NCBI GenBank assembly: GCA_003156805.1
Contig: PMHV01000033.1
Coordinates: forward strand, 1,298 to 39,431
Length of the DNA stretch: 38,134 nt
Direction: 5' to 3'
From: Acidobacteriaceae bacterium
Lineage (GTDB): Bacteria; Acidobacteriota; Terriglobia; Terriglobales; Acidobacteriaceae
The translations under genes were made by a program, and so were the position numbers. Shown here in pieces: positions 8,593 through 15,896 of this stretch. How positions within the stretch are numbered: position 1 is the first letter of the stretch; the number at the start of each line of letters is the position of its first letter. The notes beneath the pieces are model-generated. The model did not search any database. It saw nothing but the letters and a program-made list of their open reading frames with translations, and was not told the DNA's origin.

Positions 8593-9600
8593 CTACTTGA
8601 AAAAAGTTGGGTCGAAATTAGAGCCGTGGATCTGGTTATGGCACAGCGTGCACGACTTGAAGAAAGTCTCCTGACTATGAAACGAGGGCGCCGCCGGCGC
8701 TCCACCGGTTTTCGCGTTGGGAGCAGAGCTGGTATGGCATTGCAGGCACAGCAGATTGACGTTGCTCACTCGCAGCATGTGAACATTCGCTCCCCCGTGA
8801 GGAATATGGCAGGACGTACACCCTTCGACCTTCACAGGCTCGTGTTCGAACACATACGGTCCCTGCTTGTCGGTGTGGCAGGTGAAGCAAACCGCATCCT
8901 GCGTCGCCGAAGTCCGCACTTGCTTGGGTCCAACCGTGCCGTGCGGATTATGGCAGTCGGTGCACTGGACCAGGCCTTCGTTGACGCGATGGTGGAAGGG
9001 CATTTCAAACTCGGACTTCTTCTGCAGATGGCACGAGTAACACAGCTCAGGCTGCGCTTTGACCAACAGAAACTCCTTGGTTTGCGCGTGATGCGGAGAA
9101 TGGCAGGAGATGCAACTGACGTTATTTTGCGTATGTATCGAGTTGATGGCGTTCATGTGTTCCGTGCCACCGGCGTGACAGGTCATACAGCGGGCGTTGA
9201 TTTCCTTCGTCGAAGCGCTCTCGAACAGGAATATTTTGGTTTTGTCGCCGCCGCCCGCCACATGGTCCGCACCCGGACCATGGCAGCCCTCGCAACCTTG
9301 CTTGGACGGGCCGCCCTCTTTATTCAGTGTGGTCTTCCAGTGCGGCGTTTTCTCCCAGGCGTTGTAGATTTCCTCGTGACAGGTTTTGCAGGTCTGCGCT
9401 CCCACATACTTGGAGGCTTCCGAAGAAGGCGCGACGGCTGCCGGTGCGCTGGCGGCAGGTGCGCTGGCGGCAGGTGCGCTGGCGGATTGAGCGCTCTTCT
9501 CCGGAACGGGCGGGTGAGCCTGGCCGGAAGCTAGCGCGCCGACGAAAACAAATATCCCCGAGAAGACAAGAACGCGAAACGCCCTGGAACTTGTTGGCAT
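8593..9600 (-). CDS. DmsE/MtrA-like decaheme c-type cytochrome
   Basis: This 335-residue secreted cytochrome contains exactly ten CxxCH motifs in order: CKTCH (C71), CEGCH, CMTCH, CISCH, CYSCH, CTDCH, CFTCH, CTSCH, CLQCH and CTLCH, spread to the C-terminus, with no other domain. Length and haem spacing fit the DmsE/MtrA/PioA family, which fills an MtrB-type barrel and carries electrons across the outer membrane. A signal peptide ends near ASGQA. An Ala/Ser/Pro linker, made by a 15-bp tandem repeat, separates it from the first haem. I chose ATG 9600 (GAGGA 10 nt upstream); a GTG at 9606 is also possible. It is the first gene of a five-gene operon. No MtrC/OmcA-like surface cytochrome is present in the window. 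Confidence 0.92.
   Translation of the reverse strand: MPTSSRAFRVLVFSGIFVFVGALASGQAHPPVPEKSAQSASAPAASAPAASAPAAVAPSSEASKYVGAQTCKTCHEEIYNAWEKTPHWKTTLNKEGGPSKQGCEGCHGPGADHVAGGGDKTKIFLFESASTKEINARCMTCHAGGTEHMNAINSIHTQNNVSCISCHSPHHAQTKEFLLVKAQPELCYSCHLQKKSEFEMPFHHRVNEGLVQCTDCHNPHGTVGPKQVRTSATQDAVCFTCHTDKQGPYVFEHEPVKVEGCTSCHIPHGGANVHMLRVSNVNLLCLQCHTSSAPNAKTGGAPAAPSFHSQETFFKSCTLCHNQIHGSNFDPTFFK
9443..9485 (-). repeat. 15-bp in-frame tandem repeat in the decaheme cytochrome linker
   Basis: Two full copies of ggtgcgctggcggca and a third copy of 13 nt lie in tandem. On the coding strand they specify repeated Ala-Ala-Ser-Ala-Pro in the flexible linker between the signal peptide and the first haem. The number of copies could vary between strains without breaking the frame. 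Confidence 0.85.
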
Positions 9601-9739
9601 CAGCACACTTTCCTCAACATCCGCGGTTTGTCATGAACTGTGACACAGTGACAAAGAGCCTTGTAGGCTCACCAGTTTGCGTCCTCGGCTGGCGTCGATA
9701 TTTGCACCGAAAAATGGTTAATCGTAAAGCTGTTCAGCG

Positions 9740-9766
9740 TGCCGCGGCTGGTCAATATTGCACACT
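9740..9766 (-). promoter_or_regulatory. 27-bp regulatory box, copy A
   Basis: The plus strand reads TGCCGC, two variable bases, CTG, one variable base, TCAATA, one variable base, TGCACACT. It matches copy B (11151-11177) at 23 of 27 positions, and both copies lie upstream of minus-strand genes. AAGAATCA follows both copies at slightly different distances. No known regulator motif was recognised. The box lies about 140 nt before the decaheme cytochrome start. Confidence 0.6.
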
Positions 9767-9888
9767 GTTGCAGTCTTCTAAGAATCACAGCGAAACAGTC
9801 GCGTAATGCACATTTGTGTCTTTCGCCATTTGTTGATTTAAGGGAGCAGCAGCGCCGGCTAAGTATCCACTGCAAGACTTGGGCAATC

Positions 9889-9904
9889 TGTGATGCGGAT
9901 CACA
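9889..9904. promoter_or_regulatory. Perfect CRP/FNR-family palindrome upstream of the cytochrome operon
   Basis: TGTGA-TGCGGA-TCACA is an exact inverted repeat of the CRP consensus type (TGTGA-N6-TCACA). The flanks also resemble the second site at 11256-11271: both are preceded by TTGG, then CA, any base, and TCTGTGAT. It lies about 290 nt before the decaheme gene. The cognate regulator is not in the window. Confidence 0.7.
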
Positions 9905-9982
9905 TAACGACGTGTCTGAGATCACTCGGCGTTCCAGAACCGGATCAAATCTCAAATGAAGCCGTCCGAAAAACAGCGTGGC

Positions 9983-11092
9983 TTAGAGATCTCTCGCCGA
10001 ACCTGCACCTGTGGTTGCGAATCGCTGATCCACCTCCGAGGGCTGGGTCTTCGTCGTTTTAGTCGGCGCGAAGTCGAGGACCACGCGTGACGCCACATCG
10101 CCGTGCTCGAGGCGATCGAAGATCTGGTTGATCGAAGATAGGGGCTGCAACTCGATATCGGCTTTGACCTTGCCCTCGGCAGCGAAGGCGAGGGCCTCGG
10201 CCATGTCCTGGCGCGTGCCGACGAAAGAACCGCGGATGGTTATGCAGTTCGCTACCACATCGAAGAGCGGAACTGGGAATTCACCTGGCGGCAGCCCGAC
10301 CAAGACGCAAGTGCCACGCTTCCGGGTCATGCCGACACCCTGCTTGAATGCGTTGAGCGAGGGTGCCGTAATCAGAACCCCATGAGCTCCACCGCCGGTC
10401 GCCTTTTTCACCGCGGCTGCCGGGTCGCCAGTCTTGGCATTGATCATGAGATCGGCGCCGAGGAACTTCGCATGGGCCAGCTTGCCATCATCGATGTCGA
10501 TTGCACAGACGGACAGTCCCATGGCCTTGGCGTATTGGATGGCCAGATGTCCGAGTCCGCCAATGCCAGAGATAGCGATCCATTCGCCAGGCCTCGCCGC
10601 TGTCTGCTTGATCCCCTTGTAGGTCGTGATCCCAGCGCAGATCAGCGGCGCGGCATCCGCAGCCGCAAGGCCGGCAGGCACATGGGCAACGTAATCCGGG
10701 TCGGCGAGAACGTACTCGGCAAAACCACCGTTAGCGGTATAGCCGCCGAACTGCGCCTGAGCGCACACCGTTTCCCAGCCCGTCAAGCAGTACTCGCAGT
10801 GACCGCACGCCGAGTAGAGCCAAGGCACCCCGACCCGGTCGCCCTCCTTCACGATTGTCACGCCCGATCCAACGGCGGCGACCAGGCCGATGGCCTCGTG
10901 CCCAGGAATGAACGGGAGGGTGGGCTTCACCGGCCAGTCGCCATGCGCCGCATGGAGATCCGTGTGGCATACGCCGCACGCCTCGGTTTTTACTAAGATT
11001 TGGCCTGCCCCGGGGGACGAGATGTCCCATTCCCGAAGCGCCAAGGGTTTTCCGAATTGCTCGACGACTCCGGCGTGCATCGTACGTGCCAT
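9983..11092 (-). CDS. adhP: Zinc-dependent alcohol dehydrogenase (AdhP type)
   Basis: This 369-residue medium-chain dehydrogenase oxidises alcohols or reduces aldehydes with NAD(P). Visible features are the catalytic zinc ligands in CGVCHTD (C42) and PGHE (H65-E66), the structural zinc lobe ACGHCEYCLTGWETVC with four cysteines, the third catalytic ligand in PLICAGIT, and the nucleotide-binding glycines GIGGLGH. The catalytic core is full length. About 25 extra residues rich in Thr/Lys/Ser follow the usual end, which is odd but harmless-looking. AGGAG lies 7 nt before the ATG. The gene is alone on its strand, but its upstream region shares two sequence elements with that of the cytochrome operon, suggesting that reducing power from alcohols and the electron conduit are controlled together. 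The exact substrate cannot be read from sequence. Confidence 0.93.
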   Translation of the reverse strand: MARTMHAGVVEQFGKPLALREWDISSPGAGQILVKTEACGVCHTDLHAAHGDWPVKPTLPFIPGHEAIGLVAAVGSGVTIVKEGDRVGVPWLYSACGHCEYCLTGWETVCAQAQFGGYTANGGFAEYVLADPDYVAHVPAGLAAADAAPLICAGITTYKGIKQTAARPGEWIAISGIGGLGHLAIQYAKAMGLSVCAIDIDDGKLAHAKFLGADLMINAKTGDPAAAVKKATGGGAHGVLITAPSLNAFKQGVGMTRKRGTCVLVGLPPGEFPVPLFDVVANCITIRGSFVGTRQDMAEALAFAAEGKVKADIELQPLSSINQIFDRLEHGDVASRVVLDFAPTKTTKTQPSEVDQRFATTGAGSARDL

Positions 11093-11150
11093 GGGTAACT
11101 CCTCTTTTCAAGGCTGGGGCCCGTGCGGAAAACGCTACGCCGATCAACAA

Positions 11151-11177
11151 TGCCGCAACTGTTCAATAGTGCACACT
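11151..11177 (-). promoter_or_regulatory. 27-bp regulatory box, copy B
   Basis: This is the second copy of the box at 9740-9766, identical at 23 of 27 positions, with the core TCAATA, one variable base, TGCACACT. It lies about 60 nt before the dehydrogenase ATG. On the minus strand TTGATT and TATTGA in and beside this box are 15 nt apart, so it could overlap the promoter itself. Confidence 0.6.
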
Positions 11178-11255
11178 TTCAAGAATCAAAGAGATCCCGG
11201 TGGTGCATTTCGGATTTGGGGGGAGCGATTTGTTTACCAGCAACCCTTGGCAGTC

Positions 11256-11271
11256 TGTGATCTATGTCACA
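11256..11271. promoter_or_regulatory. Perfect CRP/FNR-family palindrome upstream of adhP
   Basis: TGTGA-TCTATG-TCACA is an exact CRP-type inverted repeat about 165 nt before the dehydrogenase ATG. Together with the site at 9889-9904 it makes a matched pair upstream of two metabolically linked units. Confidence 0.7.
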
Positions 11272-11294
11272 AGACAATGGGTCTGGGATCACCC

Positions 11295-11328
11295 GGAGTG
11301 CAAAACAGGATGGAGTGCAAAACAGGAT
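11295..11328. repeat. 17-bp perfect tandem duplication
   Basis: Two exact adjacent copies of ggagtgcaaaacaggat. No protein frame depends on it. It is probably a recent replication-slippage event, or a doubled protein-binding site. Confidence 0.9.
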
Positions 11329-11406
11329 CAAGGTTTCAAAATGTAAAGAAAGCCAGGCTTCGAGTAATTGTTGGAGAGCTGTCTTGTTGGCTGGGACCGT
11401 CTCCTC

Positions 11407-11436
11407 GTAATGCTTGCCCGAGTAATGCTTGCCCGA
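11407..11436. repeat. 15-bp perfect tandem duplication
   Basis: Two exact adjacent copies of gtaatgcttgcccga, 78 nt after the 17-bp duplication in the same intergenic region. The two repeats are unrelated in sequence. Confidence 0.9.
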
Positions 11437-11559
11437 CTCGAAGGGAGTCCAATTTGCATCACAATGCTAGAGCCTCACAGATGTGAGGGTGGACGAACTG
11501 AATCATTACGAAACCCCCGGGCGAAAAGCAAGAAGCGAAAAATAGTGTCCGCCGCAGGT

Positions 11560-12384
11560 TCACTTTGACACCGGTGCCGTGGCAGGTTTTGGAGTTTCGT
11601 GAGGCGGCGCATTCCGGATCAGGTGAATGTCGAGAAGATAGCCCTTCGAGTTGGGGTCGAAAAGCATGCGCCAATAGAGCTTTCGTCCGGTCGAAGTAAG
11701 GGTGCGGGACAACAGCGCTCGAGCGGATTCTTGGGCCCCGCCCACGTTTACCTTGGTGTGGTCCATCACGGCCCAGGGGGAGACGCCGACCGTCACTTGG
11801 ACATGGGCTCGCTCGGCAATCTGCTGGCAGATCAGATTCACGGTATCGGTGGCCGTGCGCTCCTGGGTCTGAAGCGTTAGAGGCGAGTCCAGAACCGGCT
11901 TCTGCGGAGTGATTCGACCCTTCTCATCGCGGGCCGCAACCCCGACCACGGCGGACGTGCCGTCCGGGTTGCTGCGCAGCTCGAACTGGCCGGGATTAGT
12001 GCTGTGATTGTAGGCGTCCACAATCAAGGGCAGAACTTTGTCCAGAGACGGGGGATCGTTTGTATTGCCAGCACGGAAGTCCACGGTGAAGGCTCCGCCA
12101 CCAGGGAGCCAGTCATGCGCAGCGCCATTCTGGGGAGCGGTCTCAACGAGATCAGATTTCGAGAGATATTGCGGATCTTCGTAACCGACAGCCCAACTGT
12201 ATTTCACCCGGAGCGCGTCCAACGCCTGCTCCAAAGGACGGGGGCTATTGGCGGAGACGTGAATCGTGTTGTCCGTCTGGGAAAGCTCAGCTTGTTTGAG
12301 ATAGGAGGGGGTTGGGGGCTTCCCCTGCCACAATCCGGGTGGCAGAAAGAGCACGAAACACAAGACAGCGTGGATCAAATTCAT
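11560..12384 (-). CDS. Secreted protein of unknown function
   Basis: This 274-residue protein starts with a hydrophobic export signal (AVLCFVLFLPPGLWQG). The mature part has the pattern PLEQALDALRVKYSWAVGYEDP, which faintly recalls the small STN fold found before secretins and TonB receptors, and a Pro/Thr-rich end. I do not recognise a named family. ATG 12384 has a purine-rich GGGAGCG upstream and puts the signal at the N-terminus. The frame also extends to an ATG at 12468 that directly abuts the stop of a small upstream frame (TGAATG), so coupled translation from 12468 is possible. The next genes downstream on this strand are far away, so it probably forms a unit with the small frame only. 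Confidence 0.7.
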   Translation of the reverse strand: MNLIHAVLCFVLFLPPGLWQGKPPTPSYLKQAELSQTDNTIHVSANSPRPLEQALDALRVKYSWAVGYEDPQYLSKSDLVETAPQNGAAHDWLPGGGAFTVDFRAGNTNDPPSLDKVLPLIVDAYNHSTNPGQFELRSNPDGTSAVVGVAARDEKGRITPQKPVLDSPLTLQTQERTATDTVNLICQQIAERAHVQVTVGVSPWAVMDHTKVNVGGAQESARALLSRTLTSTGRKLYWRMLFDPNSKGYLLDIHLIRNAPPHETPKPATAPVSK

Positions 12385-12468
12385 GCGAGTACGCTCCCGC
12401 TGGGATTGAGGAGCCTTCGATCTCACAATCGAAGACCGCGGAAGTTCTTCCGCAGCCAATTCTAGCAT

Positions 12469-12609
12469 TCATTCTTCGCGTTCATGGCTCGGAGCGGCCA
12501 GCACAAACTTCAATGCGGAGTTCGACGTCAGATCCTCTGCCCCGTGCTTGTTCACGATGGCGTAGTCCGTCGCCGGATCGTGCAGCTCGCGATGCAGGAA
12601 TTTGCACAC
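12469..12609 (-). CDS. Possible small protein or gene remnant (46 residues)
   Basis: The frame opens with GTG, reads KFLHRELHDPATDYAIVNKH and ends ALKFVLAAPSHEREE. It stops at TGA immediately before an ATG of the next frame. The composition is protein-like, unlike the Arg/Ser/Cys-rich chance frames around it. It has no obvious ribosome site and the frame continues only a short way upstream before a stop. It may be a genuine small gene or the surviving 3' end of a longer degraded gene. No family recognised. Confidence 0.35.
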   Translation of the reverse strand: MCKFLHRELHDPATDYAIVNKHGAEDLTSNSALKFVLAAPSHEREE

Positions 12610-12990
12610 TTTGCCGAGAAAACTGGATTTATACCAAAATAAACTACTTCAAATGGGCTAATTTATGCACACATAGTGAGAAAGCAGCGGACATCATGGA
12701 TTTGTCCTTGACAATAAGTTTGGGTGTGGCACAATAACGCACGGTCCACCCCTCTCCCCCAAAAGATGCGCGGGGTTTTGCTTTCCCCCACGGAAGTGCT
12801 CGCCTGTTGTTGATCATACGTAATTGAACTTTTCGGCAACAGCGAGAAACTCTGACGGAGCGTGTGTCAGGCAGTTCGCTGCCGCGATTTCGCAGGGGGA
12901 TCCAAAGCTACTGGCCTTACGAGGCTCACTCATTTCTTTTTGAGGCGACTGGCGCACGTTGGGGCCATCGCCGCTGGAAAAGGACACCAG
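12610..12990. other. Intergenic region and long leader of the LuxR-type regulator
   Basis: About 380 nt. It holds a good promoter at 12708-12735 and then roughly 255 nt of leader. A GTG at 12862 opens the same frame as the regulator, so translation could begin earlier, but the extra 43 residues look unlike a domain. Nothing else is recognised. Confidence 0.45.
12708..12735 (+). promoter_or_regulatory. Sigma70-type promoter for the LuxR-type regulator
   Basis: A perfect TTGACA at 12708-12713 is followed after 16 nt by CACAAT at 12730-12735. It faces the regulator gene on the plus strand and is the best-formed promoter in this intergenic region. Confidence 0.55.
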
Positions 12991-13539
12991 GTGCACGTTG
13001 CCGCGACTCGACCGGGACTGATTGTGGTGGATGGTTCTCTGAATCTGGTGGCTTCCAACAGCGAAGCGATTCAGATACTTACTTTTCCCGAGCAACTTGA
13101 CAGGATTCGCCACTTGGAAGCGATGCTGGCCAACAAGATTCGCTCCCAATTAATTGACGGCCCGTCGCTGCGCCCACCCGAATTCGTCGACGAATACCGC
13201 TCCGCGAAGCGGACTTACGTTTGCCGTTCCTTCGCCCTGGACGTCAACGGGCATCGCGGCAACGGTTCTTCAGGTTCGAGCGGATTGACGATCGTGATGC
13301 TGGAGCGGAAAAGTAACGGAGCGGTCACGATTGCAGAGGTCGCGAAGCGATTTGGCCTGACACCGCGCGAACAAGAGACGGTCCAGTGCCTGCTGCAGGG
13401 ACTTACCAGCAAGGAAATCGCGCAGCGTATGAAGATTAGTCCTAACACGGTGAAGGCGTTTATCCGTCTAGTCATGGTGAAGATGAACGTATCGACGCGC
13501 TCGGGAATTATCGGGAAGATTGTGGGCCCGAAGGCGTAA
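12991..13539 (+). CDS. LuxR-type HTH regulator with PAS-like N-terminus
   Basis: This 182-residue cytoplasmic regulator has an N-terminal PAS-like stretch (GLIVVDGSLNLVASNSEAIQ) and a C-terminal LuxR/GerE helix-turn-helix, LTPREQETVQCLLQGLTSKE followed by IAQRMKISPNTVKAFI. I chose the GTG at 12991 because AAAGGA lies 6-7 nt upstream and the PAS-like part begins just after it; the frame also opens at GTG 12862. There is no receiver domain, so it is not a classical response regulator; the PAS-like part may bind a small ligand or a partner. It stands alone on its strand after a good promoter. Its targets are unknown; the secreted-protein genes just downstream are the obvious candidates, but that is inference. 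Confidence 0.88.
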   Translation: MHVAATRPGLIVVDGSLNLVASNSEAIQILTFPEQLDRIRHLEAMLANKIRSQLIDGPSLRPPEFVDEYRSAKRTYVCRSFALDVNGHRGNGSSGSSGLTIVMLERKSNGAVTIAEVAKRFGLTPREQETVQCLLQGLTSKEIAQRMKISPNTVKAFIRLVMVKMNVSTRSGIIGKIVGPKA

Positions 13540-13696
13540 TGCGGCTCTGGGAGCCGGGTTTGGCGGCTTAGTGAGATTGGGTTAGTACACCTGGGGAATT
13601 GAAGCTTAGCGGATTCGAGGTAGAGTTACGACGCGCCACAGAAAGCCGAGCAACCCTCCCCAGCTTGGCGGCGTACACTCTAAGGAGGAAAACATA

Positions 13697-14275
13697 ATGC
13701 GTCGAACCACTATGCTCGTAATCTGTACCCTTGCTCTGGCCCTCTGTGCCGGGTCGGCATGGGCGGCCACAACCCCGCCCCCGGCCGATACGCTGAAAGT
13801 CGACTATTTCTCGAACGCCAACACGGCCGGTGCTCCGGATGGTACGGTGCGCCTGACCAACCCTGGGACGGCGGGTGGCAATATCTGCGCCGCCATCTTC
13901 GTTGTCGATCCTTATCAGGAGCTCTCGGAATGCGGTAGCTGCTTCCTGTCTCCCGATGGTCTGCGTACGCTCTCGGTTAACACGGACTTGACCAGCAATC
14001 CGCTGACTGGTGTGACTTTGAGCACCGGTACGATCAAGATCGTGTCGACCCCGACAGTTGGCGGCGTCTGCCCGCTTCCTACGAAGCTGGCTCCGACTCC
14101 GGCGATTCGCTCTTGGGCTACGCACATCCAGAACAGCAACTTCTCGATCACTGAGACCGCCTCGCAAGATGCGACTCTCAGCGCGGCGGAAGTTACCCGG
14201 TTGCAGGGCGAGTGCTCCGCAATCGCGCTGGATGGCAGCGGCAAGGGTATCTTGAGCTGCGGTACTGGCGACTAG
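13697..14275 (+). CDS. Secreted Cys-containing protein of unknown function
   Basis: This 192-residue protein has a clear signal peptide cut after SAWA and six cysteines in the mature part (NIC, ECGSC, GVC, GEC, LSC), so probably three disulfides. The body is rich in Thr/Ser/Gly, with VRLTNPGTAGGNICAAIFVV resembling beta-sandwich proteins. No named family recognised. AAGGAGG sits about 8 nt before the ATG, one of the strongest ribosome sites in the window, which suggests high expression. The next gene downstream codes for a thioredoxin-like protein that could help form or repair disulfides, but two inverted repeats separate them. Confidence 0.85.
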   Translation: MRRTTMLVICTLALALCAGSAWAATTPPPADTLKVDYFSNANTAGAPDGTVRLTNPGTAGGNICAAIFVVDPYQELSECGSCFLSPDGLRTLSVNTDLTSNPLTGVTLSTGTIKIVSTPTVGGVCPLPTKLAPTPAIRSWATHIQNSNFSITETASQDATLSAAEVTRLQGECSAIALDGSGKGILSCGTGD

Positions 14276-14295
14276 TTCGGTAGAAACACACTCTA

Positions 14296-14371
14296 GGCGG
14301 CGCTCCAAACTGGAGTGAACCGCCCCGAGATCAGGCTCGCCGGGCAGCGAGTATACTCGTTGTCTGGCGAG
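14296..14371. terminator. Two inverted repeats between the secreted protein and the thioredoxin-fusion gene
   Basis: The first (14296-14324) has GGCGG and CCGCC arms enclosing CTCCA-aac-TGGAG. The second (14336-14371) has CTCGCC/GGCGAG and, inside it, CGAGT-at-ACTCG, a near-continuous palindrome. Neither has a T-tract, so they may be a rho-assisted terminator, an mRNA-stabilising end or an operator. Confidence 0.5.
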
Positions 14372-14423
14372 ATTCTGTTGTTCGTGGATGGTTCGATTCG
14401 CAAAAAATTCCTGGGGAGGAATC

Positions 14424-15458
14424 ATGTCGGTTTTGCAACGGATTTTGAGTCTTGGAGTTGGCGCGGCCCTGATGTTGGTGGGCAGTGCCGGCGCCGTCGC
14501 GCAGAGCGATTCGAGCGTGGTGGCGGAAGTGGGTGGAGTGAAGGTAACCAGGGCTGAACTGGAACAGGAAGAGTCAGCCAAGCTCCTAGCCGCCCGTTAT
14601 ACCTACTACCAGGCGGAGAGCAAGGCTTTAGAGGCACTCATCGATAAGAAGCTGCTTGAGCAGAAAGCCAAGAGCGAAAACCTTACCGTCGACCAACTCG
14701 TAGACCGCGATATCAAGTCGCAGGTAAAAGATCCCACCGACGATCAAATGAGGGTGTACTACGAAGGTTTGGAAACGGATCAGCCCTACGAAGCAGTGCG
14801 CGACAAGATTCTGGATAAAATCAGGGAGGTGCGCACCCTGAGGGCCCAGGCGGCGTATGTGAGGGCCTTGCGTGCCGAAACCACCGTCTACGTTGAACTC
14901 GCACCCCCCCGGTTAAATGTTGAGGCGCAAAACGCTCCGACCATCGGCCCCAAGAACGCTAAGGTAACCTTGGTGGAGTTTGCGGACTATGAATGCCCGT
15001 ACTGCCAGAAGGTGGCTGCCGATCTCAAGAAGTTGCAGGCTGACCTGGGCGACAAAGTTGCTTTGACGTTCAGGGACTTCCCGCTTCCCATGCACGCGCG
15101 TGCCGAGAAGGCTGCGGAAGCGACCCGTTGCGCTGGCAAGCAGGGTAAGTACTGGGAGTTGCACGATGAGTTGTTCCGCAGCAAAGAACTGGATATCGAT
15201 CAACTCAAGGCCCAAGCCCGCGCGCTGAAACTGGATTCAGCGGAGTTCGATAAATGTTTGGACTCGGGCGAACAAGCTGCCGCCGTGGAGCAGGACCGCA
15301 GAGAAGGCGTCCGCCTCGGGCTCAATGGGACGCCAAGCTTCTTTGTCAACGGCCACTTCCTGAGCGGAGCTTTAGACTATGCCTCGCTCCGTAAGGTTGT
15401 GGATCAACAGCTGGAAGAATCCTCGCGGCCGGGGGCGATGACGACGGCCAGCAGGTAG
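14424..15458 (+). CDS. SurA_N-like chaperone domain fused to a DsbA-like thioredoxin domain
   Basis: This 344-residue exported protein begins with a signal peptide ending AGAVAQ. Residues about 30-150 resemble the SurA/PpiC-type N-terminal chaperone domain (VAEVGGVKVTRAELEQEE, then ALEALIDKKLLEQKAK). Residues about 170-335 are a Thioredoxin_4/DsbA-like domain with the redox motif C191-P-Y-C194 in FADYECPYCQ, the helical insert, and the cis-Pro region NGTPSFFVNG. A peptidyl-prolyl isomerase domain is missing between them. GGGGAGG lies just before the ATG. The likely role is periplasmic folding of Cys-containing proteins, either forming or isomerising disulfides, with the N-terminal part holding the client. 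The secreted six-Cys protein upstream is a possible client. Confidence 0.88.
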   Translation: MSVLQRILSLGVGAALMLVGSAGAVAQSDSSVVAEVGGVKVTRAELEQEESAKLLAARYTYYQAESKALEALIDKKLLEQKAKSENLTVDQLVDRDIKSQVKDPTDDQMRVYYEGLETDQPYEAVRDKILDKIREVRTLRAQAAYVRALRAETTVYVELAPPRLNVEAQNAPTIGPKNAKVTLVEFADYECPYCQKVAADLKKLQADLGDKVALTFRDFPLPMHARAEKAAEATRCAGKQGKYWELHDELFRSKELDIDQLKAQARALKLDSAEFDKCLDSGEQAAAVEQDRREGVRLGLNGTPSFFVNGHFLSGALDYASLRKVVDQQLEESSRPGAMTTASR

Positions 15459-15479
15459 AACTCGACGGCCCTCCCCAAG

Positions 15480-15537
15480 GTCCGAGCCTGAACTCCGGAG
15501 ACTCAATGTTTGGTCTCCAGAGCTGGGTTCGGACTTT
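15480..15537 (+). terminator. Rho-independent-like terminator after the thioredoxin-fusion gene
   Basis: A long hairpin: GTCCGAGCC pairs with GGGTTCGGAC, and the inner CTCCGGAGAC with GTCTCCAGAG (9 of 10 pairs), closing on a short loop and followed by TTT. It lies 22 nt after the stop codon. Confidence 0.75.
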
Positions 15538-15896
15538 CCGGTTATTCCCTCCCTCAGACATTTGGCAGCCTTTTGACTAGTCCAAATGGGTGATTGCTAA
15601 AGGGCTAGTACTGAAATATCGTTCTGGCCAGTGGCCGGAAGATTTTCCCCCAAAAGCGGCCCAGGCTAGTGAATCTCCCCTGAGTTCCCCCAAAGCTGTG
15701 CTCGACTTAGTTGTTTCTGCAGGAGAATCTGTGCGTCCCTGCGGATCGGCGCAGTTCGCTCAGTTGATGCTCACACCGGCGTGACCGTACGGGAATGAGA
15801 ACTTAAGTTCCCGCGTGTGTGTGTCGCGTAGAACTGAAACCAGCCATGAGCGGGACCAAGCGATCGGCAGGTAAGAGGAAATCGACGGAGGGCTTC
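15538..15896. other. Intergenic leader before the VCBS protein
   Basis: About 360 nt with no convincing gene. An in-frame GTG at 15819 could extend the downstream protein by 26 basic residues, but the ATG at 15897 has the better ribosome site. No promoter could be fixed with confidence. Confidence 0.4.

Larger units (their letters stand above)
9601..9982 (-). promoter_or_regulatory. Upstream control region of the cytochrome operon
   Basis: About 380 nt without a credible gene lie between the dehydrogenase stop and the decaheme gene. The region contains a box shared with the dehydrogenase promoter (9740-9766) and a perfect CRP/FNR-type palindrome (9889-9904), annotated separately. The open frames here are Cys/Arg/Ser-rich and lack ribosome sites. 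No clear -35/-10 pair could be fixed. Confidence 0.6.
11093..11559 (-). promoter_or_regulatory. Upstream region of the alcohol dehydrogenase gene
   Basis: About 467 nt without a credible gene. From the dehydrogenase outward it holds the 27-bp box copy B, a perfect CRP-type palindrome and two separate short tandem duplications (11295-11328 and 11407-11436). The part nearest 11559 is the 3' flank of the next minus-strand gene and has AGTG/CACT arms followed by ATTTTT (about 11536-11562), a weak terminator candidate. Confidence 0.55.

Noticed and set aside
9443-9485. Short repeats considered as a CRISPR array
   Set aside because: Direct tandem copies without spacers, inside a coding linker.
9636-9652. 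TGTGACACAGTGACAAA near the decaheme start as a further CRP site
   Set aside because: The second half does not match TCACA at the right spacing; only one good half-site.
12600-12612. TTTGCACACTTTG as a third copy of the shared box
   Set aside because: Only the TGCACACT part matches and it lies in a possible coding frame.
12312-12737. 141-residue plus-strand frame
   Set aside because: It overlaps a promoter and the antisense of the secreted protein; Ser/Arg/Pro-rich, no start site.
13568-14581. 337-residue minus-strand frame across the secreted Cys protein
   Set aside because: It crosses two inverted repeats and is Arg/Ser-rich; the plus-strand gene has a signal peptide and AAGGAGG.
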